From contig NZ_JAIGNP010000001.1 in the NCBI RefSeq assembly GCF_019711535.1, positions 1-64,000 of the forward strand: a stretch of 64,000 nucleotides of DNA. Direction: 5' to 3'. The notes under the pieces were generated by a model. It had not been told where the DNA came from. It worked only from the letters and a program-made list of their open reading frames with translations, and ran no database searches. Made by a program: the position numbers and the translations under genes. Source of the stretch: Qipengyuania aestuarii. GTDB taxonomy: Bacteria > Pseudomonadota > Alphaproteobacteria > Sphingomonadales > Sphingomonadaceae. This document shows positions 1-8,492 of this stretch, one piece after another. Position 1 is the stretch's first letter. Every line of letters starts with the position of its first letter.

Positions 1-74
1 GGTGACCCGTACGGGAATCGAACCCGTGTTTCAGCCGTGAAAGGGCCGCGTCCTAACCGCTAGACGAACGGGCC
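1..74 (-). tRNA. tRNA-Glu (anticodon TTC), first of two copies
   Basis: On the minus strand a full cloverleaf is visible: acceptor stem GGCCCGT/ACGGGTC, anticodon loop with TTC in CCCTTTCACGG, and a T-loop GGTTCGATTCC. The 5' end is at position 74. The last A of the 3' CCA lies just outside the window. The gene body is identical to the copy at 122-196, and the two are probably one transcript. The 47-bp spacer can fold (GTGGCG at 81-86 with CGCCAC at 113-118, and ATTGC/GCAAT inside), which may help processing. Confidence 0.96.
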
Positions 75-121
75 ACATGAGTGGCGCTTTGCGCGGATTG
101 CGTATGCAATAACGCCACCGA

Positions 122-196
122 TGGTGACCCGTACGGGAATCGAACCCGTGTTTCAGCCGTGAAAGGGCCGCGTCCTAACCGCTAGACGAACGGGCC
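122..196 (-). tRNA. tRNA-Glu (anticodon TTC), second copy
   Basis: Same sequence as the copy at 1-74, with encoded CCA (TGG at 122-124 on the plus strand). It is the promoter-proximal gene of the pair, since a sigma70-like promoter lies just upstream at 229-257. A short hairpin (ACCCCTTGCGGGGT, about 198-212) lies in the leader. Tandem duplication of tRNA-Glu(TTC) raises the dosage for GAA/GAG codons and for tetrapyrrole synthesis, which begins from Glu-tRNA in many bacteria but not usually in alphaproteobacteria. Confidence 0.97.
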
Positions 197-228
197 ACAC
201 CCCTTGCGGGGTCGGTGGCGTGGCGGCG

Positions 229-257
229 CAATTAGGCGCGCCTGTCAAAACCGTCAA
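229..257 (-). promoter_or_regulatory. Candidate promoter of the tRNA-Glu pair
   Basis: Minus strand: TTGACG (252-257), a 17-bp spacer, then TAATTG (229-234). Spacing and boxes fit a sigma70 promoter. The predicted start, near 222, is about 26 bp ahead of the first tRNA. It lies just past the end of recJ, so the tRNAs need not depend on recJ readthrough. Confidence 0.6.
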
Positions 258-280
258 CCCACAATCGGGTGTCTTTTCCA

Positions 281-2065
281 TCAATCTGCAAAAGCTGCGT
301 CTTCCAGATGGAGTTCCGCTTGTGGGCGGCTACCCCAGTCGTCGATTTTCACGCGCCCGGCGAGCCACAGACGCCGCCCCTTCGACGCATGAAGCAAAGC
401 TTGGCCCATGTCGCTTTCCGCAGCGCGAAACGCGATTCCCTTGAAGCTCTTGCCGTCATCACCGCTGGCGATAAGGCGAACGTGGTCTGTGCCGACGATA
501 TCGCATTTTACCAAGCGGACGGGACCAACCGCGACGCGAGGTCCGGGCCAGCCGACACCGTAGGGGCCGCCTGCTTCGAGCGCTTCGACCAATTCGGGAG
601 TGAGGCCACCGGGAGCGACGGCGAGATCGAGGAGCATCTCGCGATTCTCGCCAGCGCGGGAAACAGGGCCTTCGAGATGAGCGTCAATCCAGTCGGAGAA
701 TGCTTCAAGCCTGTCTTCTGCCACCGTCAGGCCGGCGGCCATCGCATGGCCACCGCCTTTTACCAGCAGACCCTCCTCACGCGCCCGGATGATTGCGGCA
801 CCGAGGTCAACGCCGGGAATCGAACGCCCTGAGCCCTTACCTTCGCCGTTTTCGTCAAGCGCGATCACGAGAGACGGCTTGCCAGTCTTCTCCTTTATCC
901 TGCCGGCCACGATCCCGATCACGCCGGGATGCCATCCTCGGGCGAAAACGACGTGCACGGCGCGGTTGTGCTGGCTTGCAAGCTGGTCTTCGGCTTGCTG
1001 CTGCACGTCGGCCTCGATGGTCCGGCGATCCTCGTTCAACGAAGAGAGCTGGGCGGCGATCTGGCGCGCTTCTTCGCTGTCCTGCGTAGTCAGTAGCCGC
1101 ACGCCAAGGGTCGATTCGCCGACCCTTCCGCCTGCGTTGATGCGGGGGCCGAGCGCAAAACCCAGGTCGGAGCAGGCCGGCGCGCGCTTCAGCCGGCTTG
1201 CGTCTATCAAGGCGGCCATGCCGATATTGTCGCGCCGAGCCATGATCTTGAGGCCCTGCGCGACGAAGGCGCGATTGAGCCCGTGCAGCGCCGCAACGTC
1301 CGCGACCGTGCCGAGGGCCACCACGTCAAGCAACGCCATGAGGTCCGGCTCCTTGCGGGCGGCAAAATAGCCCTGCTTGCGGAGGGTTCGCACCAAGGCG
1401 ATGGCCAGCAGAAACGCGACGCCGACTGCCGCGAGATGGCCGTGTGATGCGGCAAGGTCGTTCTCGTCGAGACGATTGGGGTTCACCAGCGCGGCGGCAA
1501 AGGGAAGATCGGGCGAGCATTTGTGATGATCGACCACAATGACATCGACACCGGCCTCGCTCGCCATGGCGAGCGCTTCATGAGCCATCGCGCCGCAATC
1601 GACGGTCACGATCAGGCTGGAGCCGCTTTCGGCAAGCTTTACCAAGGCTTCCCCCGAAGGACCGTATCCTTCGAGCAGCCGGTCGGGGATGTAGTAATCG
1701 GCCTCGACGCCGAGGTCGCGTAGCAAGCGGATCAGCAGGGCTGAACTTGTGGCGCCATCGACGTCGTAATCGCCGTAAATGGTTATGCGTTCTTTGCCGA
1801 GGACCGCTTGGGCGATCCGGTCAGCGGCGACGTCCATATCCCTGAACTCCGAAGGGTCGGGCAGGAATTCGCGCAGAGTGGGTGTCAAATGGCGCGAAAG
1901 GTCCTCCGGCGCGACGCCGCGGGCCAGCAGTATCTGGCGTGCGATCGCCTCTCCGTCGCCGAAATGGCCTTGGCCCAAATCCATATTGCCGCCACGCCAG
2001 CGCCAGGCGCGGCCGGTGAGGGATTGGGAAACGCCGAAAACCTTGGGGAGGGCAGTGGTAGCCAT
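281..2065 (-). CDS. recJ: Single-stranded-DNA-specific 5'-3' exonuclease RecJ
   Basis: RecJ degrades single-stranded DNA 5' to 3' in RecF-pathway recombination, mismatch repair and base excision repair. The DHH phosphoesterase core is clear: GDYDVDG near residues 98-104, VTVDCG, and VVDHH near 177-181. The DHHA1 part carries RINAGGRVGE and KGGGHAMAAG. About 594 aa, a normal RecJ length. I chose ATG at 2065 (MATTALPKVFG). The ATG at 2077 has its AAGAGAG too close (1 nt), while at 2065 the spacing is a long 13 nt, so the start is uncertain by 4 codons. It is divergent from the flavodoxin-like gene, with 83 bp between them. The tRNA-Glu pair follows on the same strand. Confidence 0.95.
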   Translation of the reverse strand: MATTALPKVFGVSQSLTGRAWRWRGGNMDLGQGHFGDGEAIARQILLARGVAPEDLSRHLTPTLREFLPDPSEFRDMDVAADRIAQAVLGKERITIYGDYDVDGATSSALLIRLLRDLGVEADYYIPDRLLEGYGPSGEALVKLAESGSSLIVTVDCGAMAHEALAMASEAGVDVIVVDHHKCSPDLPFAAALVNPNRLDENDLAASHGHLAAVGVAFLLAIALVRTLRKQGYFAARKEPDLMALLDVVALGTVADVAALHGLNRAFVAQGLKIMARRDNIGMAALIDASRLKRAPACSDLGFALGPRINAGGRVGESTLGVRLLTTQDSEEARQIAAQLSSLNEDRRTIEADVQQQAEDQLASQHNRAVHVVFARGWHPGVIGIVAGRIKEKTGKPSLVIALDENGEGKGSGRSIPGVDLGAAIIRAREEGLLVKGGGHAMAAGLTVAEDRLEAFSDWIDAHLEGPVSRAGENREMLLDLAVAPGGLTPELVEALEAGGPYGVGWPGPRVAVGPVRLVKCDIVGTDHVRLIASGDDGKSFKGIAFRAAESDMGQALLHASKGRRLWLAGRVKIDDWGSRPQAELHLEDAAFAD

Positions 2066-2148
2066 GGCGTGGTTCATACTCTCTTGCGTGCTGGCACGGC
2101 AACCGTGCCTGCGTTGACAATCGACAGCGGTGCCCCGAATCTGTGCCC

Positions 2149-2634
2149 ATGACAGACGGACATCTGCTGATCGCATGGCATGGGCGCACCGGCACCAGCG
2201 AAGCGCTTGCCGCGAGCGCTGCCGCAGGTGCTGCCGCCAATGGCTCTCTGCTCCCCGCCGCAGATGTCTCGCCCGATGACCTGCTGGCAGCGGCGGGCTA
2301 TCTGTTCGTCTGCCCCGAGAACCTCGCCAGCATGAGCGGCGAGATGAAGGAGATGTTCGACCGCTGCTATTACCCGGTGCTGGGCAAGCTGAACGGCCGA
2401 CCCTTCGCCACGATCATCGCCGCTGGAAGCGACGGCGAGGGCGCCCAGCGACAGATCGACCGCATCGCTAAGGGCTGGCGATTGAAGCGCGTGGCGGAAC
2501 CGTGGATCGTCAACACCGAGGCGCAATCTCCAGAGGCGATCCTTGCGGCCAAGACGCTAGAACCCTCCACCCTGCAAACCGCCCGCGAGATGGGCGAAGC
2601 GCTGGCCGAAGGGATCGCGTCGGGGATGTTCTGA
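2149..2634 (+). CDS. Flavodoxin-family protein (FMN-binding, NAD(P)H-oxidoreductase-like)
   Basis: A 161-aa protein with a flavodoxin-like fold. The first strand runs into a phosphate-binding loop (AWHGRTGTSEALA) where FMN phosphate would sit. The central strand and aromatic loop (YLFVCPENLASMSGEMKEMFDRCYY) match the second FMN loop of WrbA- and flavodoxin-type reductases. It presumably transfers electrons or reduces a small substrate in the cytoplasm; the partner is unknown. ATG at 2149 is preferred over the in-frame GTG at 2143. It is convergent with the nitronate monooxygenase gene, 28 bp away, and divergent from recJ. Confidence 0.75.
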   Translation: MTDGHLLIAWHGRTGTSEALAASAAAGAAANGSLLPAADVSPDDLLAAAGYLFVCPENLASMSGEMKEMFDRCYYPVLGKLNGRPFATIIAAGSDGEGAQRQIDRIAKGWRLKRVAEPWIVNTEAQSPEAILAAKTLEPSTLQTAREMGEALAEGIASGMF

Positions 2635-2662
2635 CCCGGCGCGGCCCGGATCAGCCGGTCTT

Positions 2663-3619
2663 TTACGTCAGCGCGGCCTTGGCTGCTTCGTATTCGTGTT
2701 CCAGCCGCGCGACCATGTCCGACACGGGGCCGATGGTCTTGACCGTGCCGATGCCCTGACCCGAACCCCAGATGTCCTTCCACGCCTTGACCTTGGTATT
2801 GCCGCCGCTGCCGAAGTTCATCTTGCTCGGGTCGCTTTCGGGCAGGTTCTCAGGGTCCAGACCGGCATTCTCGATGCTCGAGCGCAGGTAGTTGCCATGC
2901 ACGCCGGTGAAGAGGTTCGAATAGACGATCCCGTCCGCGCTGCCTTCCACGATGCCCTGCTTGTAGCCATCGACGGCATTGGCTTCCTCGGTCGCGATCC
3001 AGGGGGAACCGATATAGGCGAAATCCGCCCCCAGCGCCTGCGCGGCGAGGATCGAGCGGCCGTGGGCGATCGATCCTGACAGCGCCACCAATCCATCGAA
3101 CCATTCGCGGATTTCCTGCATCAGGGCGAAGGGGCTCAGCGTGCCGGCATGTCCGCCCGCACCGGCGGCGACGGGGATGAGACCGTCCGCGCCTTTTTCG
3201 ATCGCCTTATGGGCAAAGCGGTTGTTGATCACGTCATGCAGGGTGATCCCGCCCCAGCCACGCACGGCCTGGAAGATCTCTTCCCGCGCGCCGAGCGAGG
3301 TGATGATCAGCGGTACCTGCCATTTGGCACAGGTCGCCATGTCGGCTTCGATCCGGTCGTTCGAACGATGGACGATCTGGTTGACAGCGAAGGGTGCTGC
3401 CGGGCGATCGGGATTGTCGCGATTATGAGTGGACAGTTCTTCGGTGATCTGGTGCAGCCATTCGTCGAGCTGGCTCTGCGGCCGCGCATTCAGCGCCGGG
3501 AAGCTGCCGACGATACCCGCCTTGCACTGCGCGATTACCAGTTCCGGTCCGGAGACGATGAACAGCGGCGAACCTATCACTGGGATACGCAGTTTGTCGA
3601 AGGGGGCAGGTAGGGTCAT
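2663..3619 (-). CDS. Nitronate monooxygenase / NAD(P)H-dependent flavin oxidoreductase (2-nitropropane dioxygenase family)
   Basis: A 318-aa TIM-barrel FMN enzyme of the nitronate monooxygenase family, which oxidises alkyl nitronates. The N-terminus (IPVIGSPLFIVSGPELVIAQ) is the usual first strand. AGAGGHAGTLSPFALMQEI carries the family's G-G-H-x-G segment, and ALGADFAYIGSPWIATEEAN is the typical phosphate-binding end. The start is supported by GAGGAA 9 nt upstream. An imperfect 19-bp palindrome lies about 65-80 bp upstream of the start (3682-3700) and could be an operator. The true substrate cannot be read from the sequence, and many members are annotated only as enoyl reductase-like. Confidence 0.88.
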   Translation of the reverse strand: MTLPAPFDKLRIPVIGSPLFIVSGPELVIAQCKAGIVGSFPALNARPQSQLDEWLHQITEELSTHNRDNPDRPAAPFAVNQIVHRSNDRIEADMATCAKWQVPLIITSLGAREEIFQAVRGWGGITLHDVINNRFAHKAIEKGADGLIPVAAGAGGHAGTLSPFALMQEIREWFDGLVALSGSIAHGRSILAAQALGADFAYIGSPWIATEEANAVDGYKQGIVEGSADGIVYSNLFTGVHGNYLRSSIENAGLDPENLPESDPSKMNFGSGGNTKVKAWKDIWGSGQGIGTVKTIGPVSDMVARLEHEYEAAKAALT

Positions 3620-3681
3620 TCGCTAGGGTTCCTCTTCCAGTTAGCGAAGTGCGTATTGCGTGCCATCGCACTTGTCGAGCG

Positions 3682-3700
3682 TGACGTTACGTAAACGTCA
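3682..3700. promoter_or_regulatory. Palindrome upstream of the nitronate monooxygenase gene, candidate operator
   Basis: TGACGTT (3682-3688) and its reverse complement AACGTCA (3694-3700) surround the 5-bp centre ACGTA. On the minus strand it reads TTGACGTTTACGTAACGTCA, so a TTGACG is embedded in the site. MerR-family regulators of acyl-CoA and branched-chain catabolism (LiuR type) bind sites of similar look. The match is by eye only. Confidence 0.4.
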
Positions 3701-3733
3701 AGCGGGGGCGTTTAAGAGCTGGTCACGAAAGGA

Positions 3734-3877
3734 GAATCCTACAGGATGGAGCACATGGAGCACGGTCCAGGGCCAAAACAATTCACCCAGCAGAACCCGC
3801 AGATTTCTGCGGTCGGAGAGGTTAAATGGAGCAGGCATGGGGCAGCGCTATCAGCCAGGCTGAATGTAGGAAAGGGG
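3734..3877. repeat. Intergenic repeat, copy A
   Basis: Shares an identical 37-bp head (3734-3770) with copy B at 41675-41711. The head contains ATCCT-AC-AGGAT (a short inverted repeat) and the direct repeat ATGGAGCAC-ATGGAGCAC. Both copies also end in the same 12 bp, GTAGGAAAGGGG (3866-3877 here). The middle differs in sequence and length (144 bp here, 157 bp in copy B). It sits between the 3' end of leuA and the 5' end of the nitronate monooxygenase gene, both on the minus strand. It has no transposase and no terminal repeats of insertion-sequence type. The plus strand reads open from ATGGAGCAC, but into unrelated peptides in the two copies, so I do not call it coding. Confidence 0.7.
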
Positions 3878-3988
3878 TTGTCGCGGCTTGCAGGCGAAGG
3901 CCGGATCAGCCCACTCTTTAGGCCGTCCCAAACGCTCGCCGGCGATGCAGCGCAGGCTCCGTATCGGCCCCCCTGGCAGGTCCCGCGA

Positions 3989-5680
3989 TCAGGCCGGGGA
4001 CTTGCGCATGACAGCCGAATTCGCCGCCGACAGAACGGCGCGTACGCTGGCCGTGGCAACGTCTTCATCGATCCCCACGCCCCAGATAGTCTGACCATCG
4101 GGCGTCCGGCATTCCAGATAAGCGGCAGCGCGGCTGTCACGCCCCGTGGTCAGCGCATGCTCCGTATAGTCGATCACTTCGAGGCTCAGCCCGAATGCAT
4201 CCTCGATCGTGGCGAGGACAGAGGAAATCAGACCGTTGCCGCGACCGGATACGGTCTGCTCCTGGCCCTCGACCTCGATCGTTCCGCTGAACAGCCGGGT
4301 GCCGTCCGTGGCGCGGCGTTCCTCGTAATCGACCAGCTGGAAATGCTTCGGCGCTGTCTGCACGTGATAGGCCTGCTTGAAGCTTTCCCAGATGTCGTCT
4401 GCCGTCAGCTCGCGGCTCAGTTCGTCCGCCACCCGCTGGACATGCGGGCTGAAATCGGCCTGCATCTTCTTGGGCAGCCTGAGGCCCTGCGTCTGCTCCA
4501 GGATCCAGGCGAAGCCGCCCTTGCCGGACTGCGAATTGACGCGGATGACTGCTTCGTAGCTGCGGCCCAGATCGGCCGGGTCGATGGGGAGGTAAGGCAC
4601 GCGCCAGTGCGGATCGTTCTGCACCTGATGCGCCGCGAACCCCTTCTTGATCGCATCCTGATGGCTGCCGGAAAAGGCGGTGTAGACCAGTTCGCCGCCA
4701 TAGGGATGGCGCTGGTGCACGGGCAGTTCGTTGCAATATTCGACCGTCTCGATCACCCGGTCGATGTCCGAAAAGTCCAGCTGCGGATCGACGCCTTGCG
4801 TGTACATGTTGAGCGCCATGGTCACGAGGCAGCAATTGCCCGTGCGCTCACCATTGCCGAACAGGCACCCTTCCACGCGATCGGCACCGGCCATCAGTGC
4901 CAGTTCCGCCGCCGCAACGCCTGTACCGCGGTCGTTATGCGTGTGCAGGCTGATGACCGCGCTTTCGCGGTTGGGCAGGTTGCGAATGAAATATTCGACC
5001 TGGTCTGCATAGATATTGGGTGTGGCCGCTTCCACTGTGGCGGGCAGGTTCAGGATGATCGGATGTTCGGGCGTGGGCACGAGCACCCCCATCACCGCTT
5101 CGCAGACCTCGAGGCTGAAATCGAGTTCGGCGGTGGAGAAGGTTTCCGGGCTGTACTGGAAGTGCCAGTCCGTATCAGGCTGCTTCGCCGCTTCATCGCG
5201 CATGATTTTGGCGCCTTGGACCGCGATGTCACGCACCTGGTCCTTCGTCATGCCGAAGACCACTTCGCGCCAGGCGGGGCTGACGGCATTGTAAAGATGG
5301 ACGATTGCTGCACGCGCGCCCGTCAGGCTGGCGAAGCTGGTGCGGATCAGATCTTCTCGGCTTTGCGTGAGAACCTGCACCAGCACGTCGTCAGGGATGC
5401 GGCCCGACTGGACGAGGCCCGAAATGAAATCGAATTCGGTTGCGCCAGCGCTGGGAAAGCCGACCTCGATTTCCTTCACGCCGACATCAACCAGCAGGTC
5501 GAAGAAGCGGTTCTTCTTATGCGCGTCCATCGGGTCGACGATGGCCTGATTGCCGTCACGAAGATCGGTCGACAGCCAGCGCGGCGGCGCGGTGATGGTG
5601 CGCGAGGGCCATTGCCGATCCGCCAGCGGGACCTGCGGAAAGGGCGAATATTTGACGCTCGGGTCGGTGAGCATGGGCAT
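3989..5680 (-). CDS. leuA: 2-isopropylmalate synthase, type 2
   Basis: Condenses acetyl-CoA with 2-oxoisovalerate, the first committed step of leucine synthesis. About 563 aa, the length of the type 2 (actinobacterial/fungal-like) Leu[19 protein letters not shown] holds the R-D-G-N-Q catalytic signature near the N-terminus. [11 protein letters not shown] carries the metal-binding H-x-H-N-D, and [14 protein letters not shown] the second family signature. The C-terminal third is the allosteric domain for leucine feedback. ATG at 5680 ([10 protein letters not shown]) is chosen, with GAG 9 nt upstream; ATG at 5674 is a near alternative. Its substrate branches from the pathway of the ilv operon 3 kb away. 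Confidence 0.96.
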   Translation of the reverse strand: MPMLTDPSVKYSPFPQVPLADRQWPSRTITAPPRWLSTDLRDGNQAIVDPMDAHKKNRFFDLLVDVGVKEIEVGFPSAGATEFDFISGLVQSGRIPDDVLVQVLTQSREDLIRTSFASLTGARAAIVHLYNAVSPAWREVVFGMTKDQVRDIAVQGAKIMRDEAAKQPDTDWHFQYSPETFSTAELDFSLEVCEAVMGVLVPTPEHPIILNLPATVEAATPNIYADQVEYFIRNLPNRESAVISLHTHNDRGTGVAAAELALMAGADRVEGCLFGNGERTGNCCLVTMALNMYTQGVDPQLDFSDIDRVIETVEYCNELPVHQRHPYGGELVYTAFSGSHQDAIKKGFAAHQVQNDPHWRVPYLPIDPADLGRSYEAVIRVNSQSGKGGFAWILEQTQGLRLPKKMQADFSPHVQRVADELSRELTADDIWESFKQAYHVQTAPKHFQLVDYEERRATDGTRLFSGTIEVEGQEQTVSGRGNGLISSVLATIEDAFGLSLEVIDYTEHALTTGRDSRAAAYLECRTPDGQTIWGVGIDEDVATASVRAVLSAANSAVMRKSPA

Positions 5681-5858
5681 TGGGGAGTACTCGTGTCGGT
5701 TAAAGCTGCGGTCTGATCTGCCCTTGGGTGCGCGGCGCACCTACATGGCACGCACGGATCACGCCCAAGGGCGGCTAAGTCGCAGAATAAGTCCGATACG
5801 GTTCATCGGCTGGTGCATTGCGTATTATTGCCTCCAGTTCAACCGTTACTTTGCATAA

Positions 5859-7007
5859 TCATCGCAGCCTGACCCTTTCGCGGCTCAATTGTTGCACGCT
5901 GATGACGCCCATCAGGCGCATGGCCCGCTCGATCTCTTCCTTCAGGATTTGCAGCGCGCGCTCCACGCCCTCCTGTCCCGCGGCGGCGAGGGCATAGAGA
6001 TAGAGGCGTCCGCCCGATGCAGCAGTGGCGCCCATGGCAAGGCTCTTCAGGACATGCGTTCCGCGCCTAACGCCGCCATCGAGAATAATCTCTATCTCGC
6101 CCCCGACCGCGTCGACGATTTCCTCGAGCTGGTCGAAGGGCGCGCGGCTGCCGTCGAGCTGGCGGCCGCCGTGGTTGGAAATCCAGATGGCATCCGCCCC
6201 GATTTCGACCGCGCGGCGGGCGTCCGCCACGCTCATGATGCCCTTGAGCGCGAAAGTCCCGCCCCAGTCCTGCCGAATGCGGGCGGCGGTGTCCCAATCC
6301 ATGCCGGTGTCGAGCATGGTGTTGAAGTAATCCTGGATGCTCACCGCCTTGCCGCTGCCTTCGCTGACATGGCCATCGAGATTGGGCAGGCGAAACTTCG
6401 GCCCGAAGACATAATCCAGCGTCCAGCGCGGGCGGGTGGCATAGCTCCACAGCGAACTGGCGGAAAAGCGGGGCGGGGTGGTGAAGCCCGACCGCAGGCA
6501 GCGTTCGCGCTTGCCCGATACGATGGTGTCCACGGTCAGCGCCAGCGCATCGAAACCGGCGGCCTTGCAGCGTTCGATCATGCTGGCATTGAGGCGCTTG
6601 TCCTTGTGGACATACAGCTGGAACAGCTTGGGCGCGTCGGTCAGCGCGGCGATGTCCTCGATCGAATGGGTGGCGAGGCTGGAGATGCCGAACCAGACGC
6701 CGAATTTCGATGCGGCCCGGGCCACGGCGCGTTCGCCATCCCGGTGGAAGGCGCGTTGCAGGGCCGTGGGGCTGAGCATCAGCGGCAATTCGCTGCGGCG
6801 GCCCATGATCGTGCAGCCCGTGTCGATCCTCTCCACGCCCGCCAGCACATCGGGAACGAGATCGACTTCGTCGAAAGCGGCGGTGTTGCGGCCCTTGGTC
6901 AGCTCGTCATCCGCTGCGCCGTCGATATAGTCGAAGACCGGCCACGGCAGTCGCCGTTTCGCCAATTGGCGAAAATCGTGGATGTTATGGCAGTCGGACA
7001 GTCTCAC
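5859..7007 (-). CDS. lldD: FMN-dependent alpha-hydroxy-acid oxidase, L-lactate dehydrogenase (LldD-like)
   Basis: A 382-aa TIM-barrel flavoenzyme that oxidises L-lactate or a related 2-hydroxy acid. It usually works at the inner membrane and passes electrons to quinone. ISNHGGRQLDGSRAPFDQL contains the catalytic His and the substrate Arg, and DGGVRRGTHVLKSLAMGA binds the FMN phosphate. PVFDYIDGAADDE near residue 25 is the usual N-terminal motif. The GTG start at 7007 overlaps the stop of the DUF4329 gene (GTGA, 7004-7007), so the two are translationally coupled. The 178 bp downstream to leuA's partner strand holds no gene. Substrate specificity within the family is not certain. Confidence 0.88.
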   Translation of the reverse strand: MRLSDCHNIHDFRQLAKRRLPWPVFDYIDGAADDELTKGRNTAAFDEVDLVPDVLAGVERIDTGCTIMGRRSELPLMLSPTALQRAFHRDGERAVARAASKFGVWFGISSLATHSIEDIAALTDAPKLFQLYVHKDKRLNASMIERCKAAGFDALALTVDTIVSGKRERCLRSGFTTPPRFSASSLWSYATRPRWTLDYVFGPKFRLPNLDGHVSEGSGKAVSIQDYFNTMLDTGMDWDTAARIRQDWGGTFALKGIMSVADARRAVEIGADAIWISNHGGRQLDGSRAPFDQLEEIVDAVGGEIEIILDGGVRRGTHVLKSLAMGATAASGGRLYLYALAAAGQEGVERALQILKEEIERAMRLMGVISVQQLSRERVRLR

Positions 7008-7621
7008 TCCGGCTGGGTGCCGTAGGCCCCGCGTGCTTGCAAGTCAGCGATAGTGAAGGTGAGGGCAAGGTCTTCTTTCGGCGCCGCGACATAGCGCCGG
7101 TCCTGCGCCAGGCAGCCTTCGCCGCACAGCTGCGTGGAGGTGCCTTCCTGCCAGTCATTATACCACAGGCGCCCGCCGGGAGTGGACACGAAGCCGCCGA
7201 TCCGTGCATCCACATCGTTGGCGAGATCTTCCACCGAAGGCACTTCGCTGTCGTAATCGAAATCATATCCGCCGTGGGTGTGGAAGCTGGCGACGACATG
7301 GTTGCCGAGCGGCAGGCCCCAGTCGAATTCGCATTCCGCCCGTTCGCCTTCGTAAATTTCGGAAGTGTGCAGCGCCCCGGCCTCGTCTTCATAGATGACA
7401 CCGCAATATTCCTGATTGCGCGCGATGGACTGCTCCTGCAGTCCGGACAGCGTGTCACGGGCGTAGCGCTGTATCTCGGGGAGGCTGGATTGCGGCTGAA
7501 AGGCAGGCGAACGGTCGCGGGCAAGCAGGCTGAACACGACGGCCGTGAAGGCCACCGCGCACAGAAAATAGATCAGCCTGGTTCGATACTCGTCCCCCAT
7601 CGGCACGGCAGATGCCGCCAT
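7004..7621 (-). CDS. Membrane-anchored DUF4329 (JAB-like) protein
   Basis: A 205-aa protein with one N-terminal membrane helix (LIYFLCAVAFTAVVFSLLA, about residues 15-33). A periplasmic or extracytoplasmic DUF4329 domain follows, from about residue 48. The domain has a JAB/MPN-like arrangement: VIYEDE, then SFHTHGG, then a stretch ending SVED, compatible with an H-x-H...S-x2-D metal site. Members are often linked to toxins or cell-wall structures, and a peptidase role is inference. Four cysteines could form disulfides outside the cytoplasm. It is coupled to lldD by a GTGA overlap. I keep ATG at 7621, though ATG at 7600 (MGDEYRTR) is possible because no strong ribosome-binding site is visible. 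Confidence 0.72.
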   Translation of the reverse strand: MAASAVPMGDEYRTRLIYFLCAVAFTAVVFSLLARDRSPAFQPQSSLPEIQRYARDTLSGLQEQSIARNQEYCGVIYEDEAGALHTSEIYEGERAECEFDWGLPLGNHVVASFHTHGGYDFDYDSEVPSVEDLANDVDARIGGFVSTPGGRLWYNDWQEGTSTQLCGEGCLAQDRRYVAAPKEDLALTFTIADLQARGAYGTQPE

Positions 7622-7649
7622 GCCGATGGGAAGTCGAGATTAAAGTGGC

Positions 7650-8291
7650 TTACTGCTGGCGTTCGAACGCCGCGCTGATTTCGAGGTCGACTTCGCTGCC
7701 GACCATCGGAGCGGCATAGTCGACACCCCACTGCGTGCGGTCGATCGTGGTGCGGGCTTGGAAACCGACCGTGGGCGCCTTGCTCATCGGGTTTTCGCCC
7801 GCGCCGGTGAAATCTACGAGCATGGTGACCGGGCCCGTCTGGCCGTTCATGGTCAGCTGTCCGGAAACGACTGCGCTGGTGTCGCCGGTGCGGCGGACCG
7901 AGGTGGAGACAAACCGTGCAGGCTCGGGATTGGCGCCGAAGAAGTCGGGATCGCCGCCGTCCTTGCCGGGACGCAGCAGGTGATCGCGCAGGCCTTCGCT
8001 GGCCACCGAGACGCTGGTAATCGGCACGGTGATGTCGAATTCGGTGGCGGAAATATTCGCCGGATCGAGCGTCATGGTGCCTTCGATATCGCCGAACAGG
8101 CCGAAGTAATCGTTGAAGCCGAAGTGATTGACCTGCCAGCTCACGAGCGTGTGCGACGGATCGAGCTGATAGGTGCCTCCGGCAACGCGCGAGGGATCCA
8201 TCTGCCCCGGGATGCTTGCGTTCTGGGCCGACAGGAAGGCGGCGGGGGCGGCTAGCGTGCAGGCAGCGGCGGCGATTACGAGTTTTTTCAT
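7650..8291 (-). CDS. Secreted YceI-family protein
   Basis: A 213-aa periplasmic protein. The signal peptide MKKLVIAAAACTLAAPAAFLSA ends near residue 22. The YceI lipocalin-like barrel starts at GTYQLDPSHTLVSWQVNHFGFNDYFG, and the family binds polyisoprenoid or amide lipids. GTMTLDPANISATEFDITVP and FVSTSVRRTGDT are typical strands. A strong GAGGAGAAG ribosome-binding site lies 6 nt before the start. It is 28 bp upstream of the DUF4329 gene on the same strand, so the three minus-strand genes may be one transcript. The ligand is not predictable; YceI proteins respond to base or osmotic stress in some bacteria. Confidence 0.9.
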   Translation of the reverse strand: MKKLVIAAAACTLAAPAAFLSAQNASIPGQMDPSRVAGGTYQLDPSHTLVSWQVNHFGFNDYFGLFGDIEGTMTLDPANISATEFDITVPITSVSVASEGLRDHLLRPGKDGGDPDFFGANPEPARFVSTSVRRTGDTSAVVSGQLTMNGQTGPVTMLVDFTGAGENPMSKAPTVGFQARTTIDRTQWGVDYAAPMVGSEVDLEISAAFERQQ

Positions 8292-8492
8292 TGCGTCTTC
8301 TCCTCAGGAGAGTCGGTTGGTGTCTGATCCCGGCCGAATTGGCTTGGGACGATTATCCTTGCCCCGGTCCGCCGCAATGCTGCGACGGTCCATCCTGCGG
8401 CCCCTTGTGGCGATGACGGGCGGATAAATCCAGCTATCGGTTCGCGCCGAAGACAAATTCGCATCAGACCCGCTCGGCAATGAAGACGTGGT

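Noticed and set aside
3746..3900. Short peptide starting MEHMEHGP from the repeat head
   Set aside because: The two repeat copies diverge right after the shared head and give unrelated peptides with no family; treated as non-coding.
3746..5716. 656-codon plus-strand open frame antisense to leuA
   Set aside because: It is the mirror of the conserved leuA codons. Its composition is rich in Arg, Ala and Gly with no motifs, as expected for GC-rich antisense frames. Its first codons lie in repeat copy A.
5889..7025. 378-codon open frame antisense to lldD
   Set aside because: Follows the lldD codon pattern in reverse; rich in Ala/Gly/Arg, no motif.
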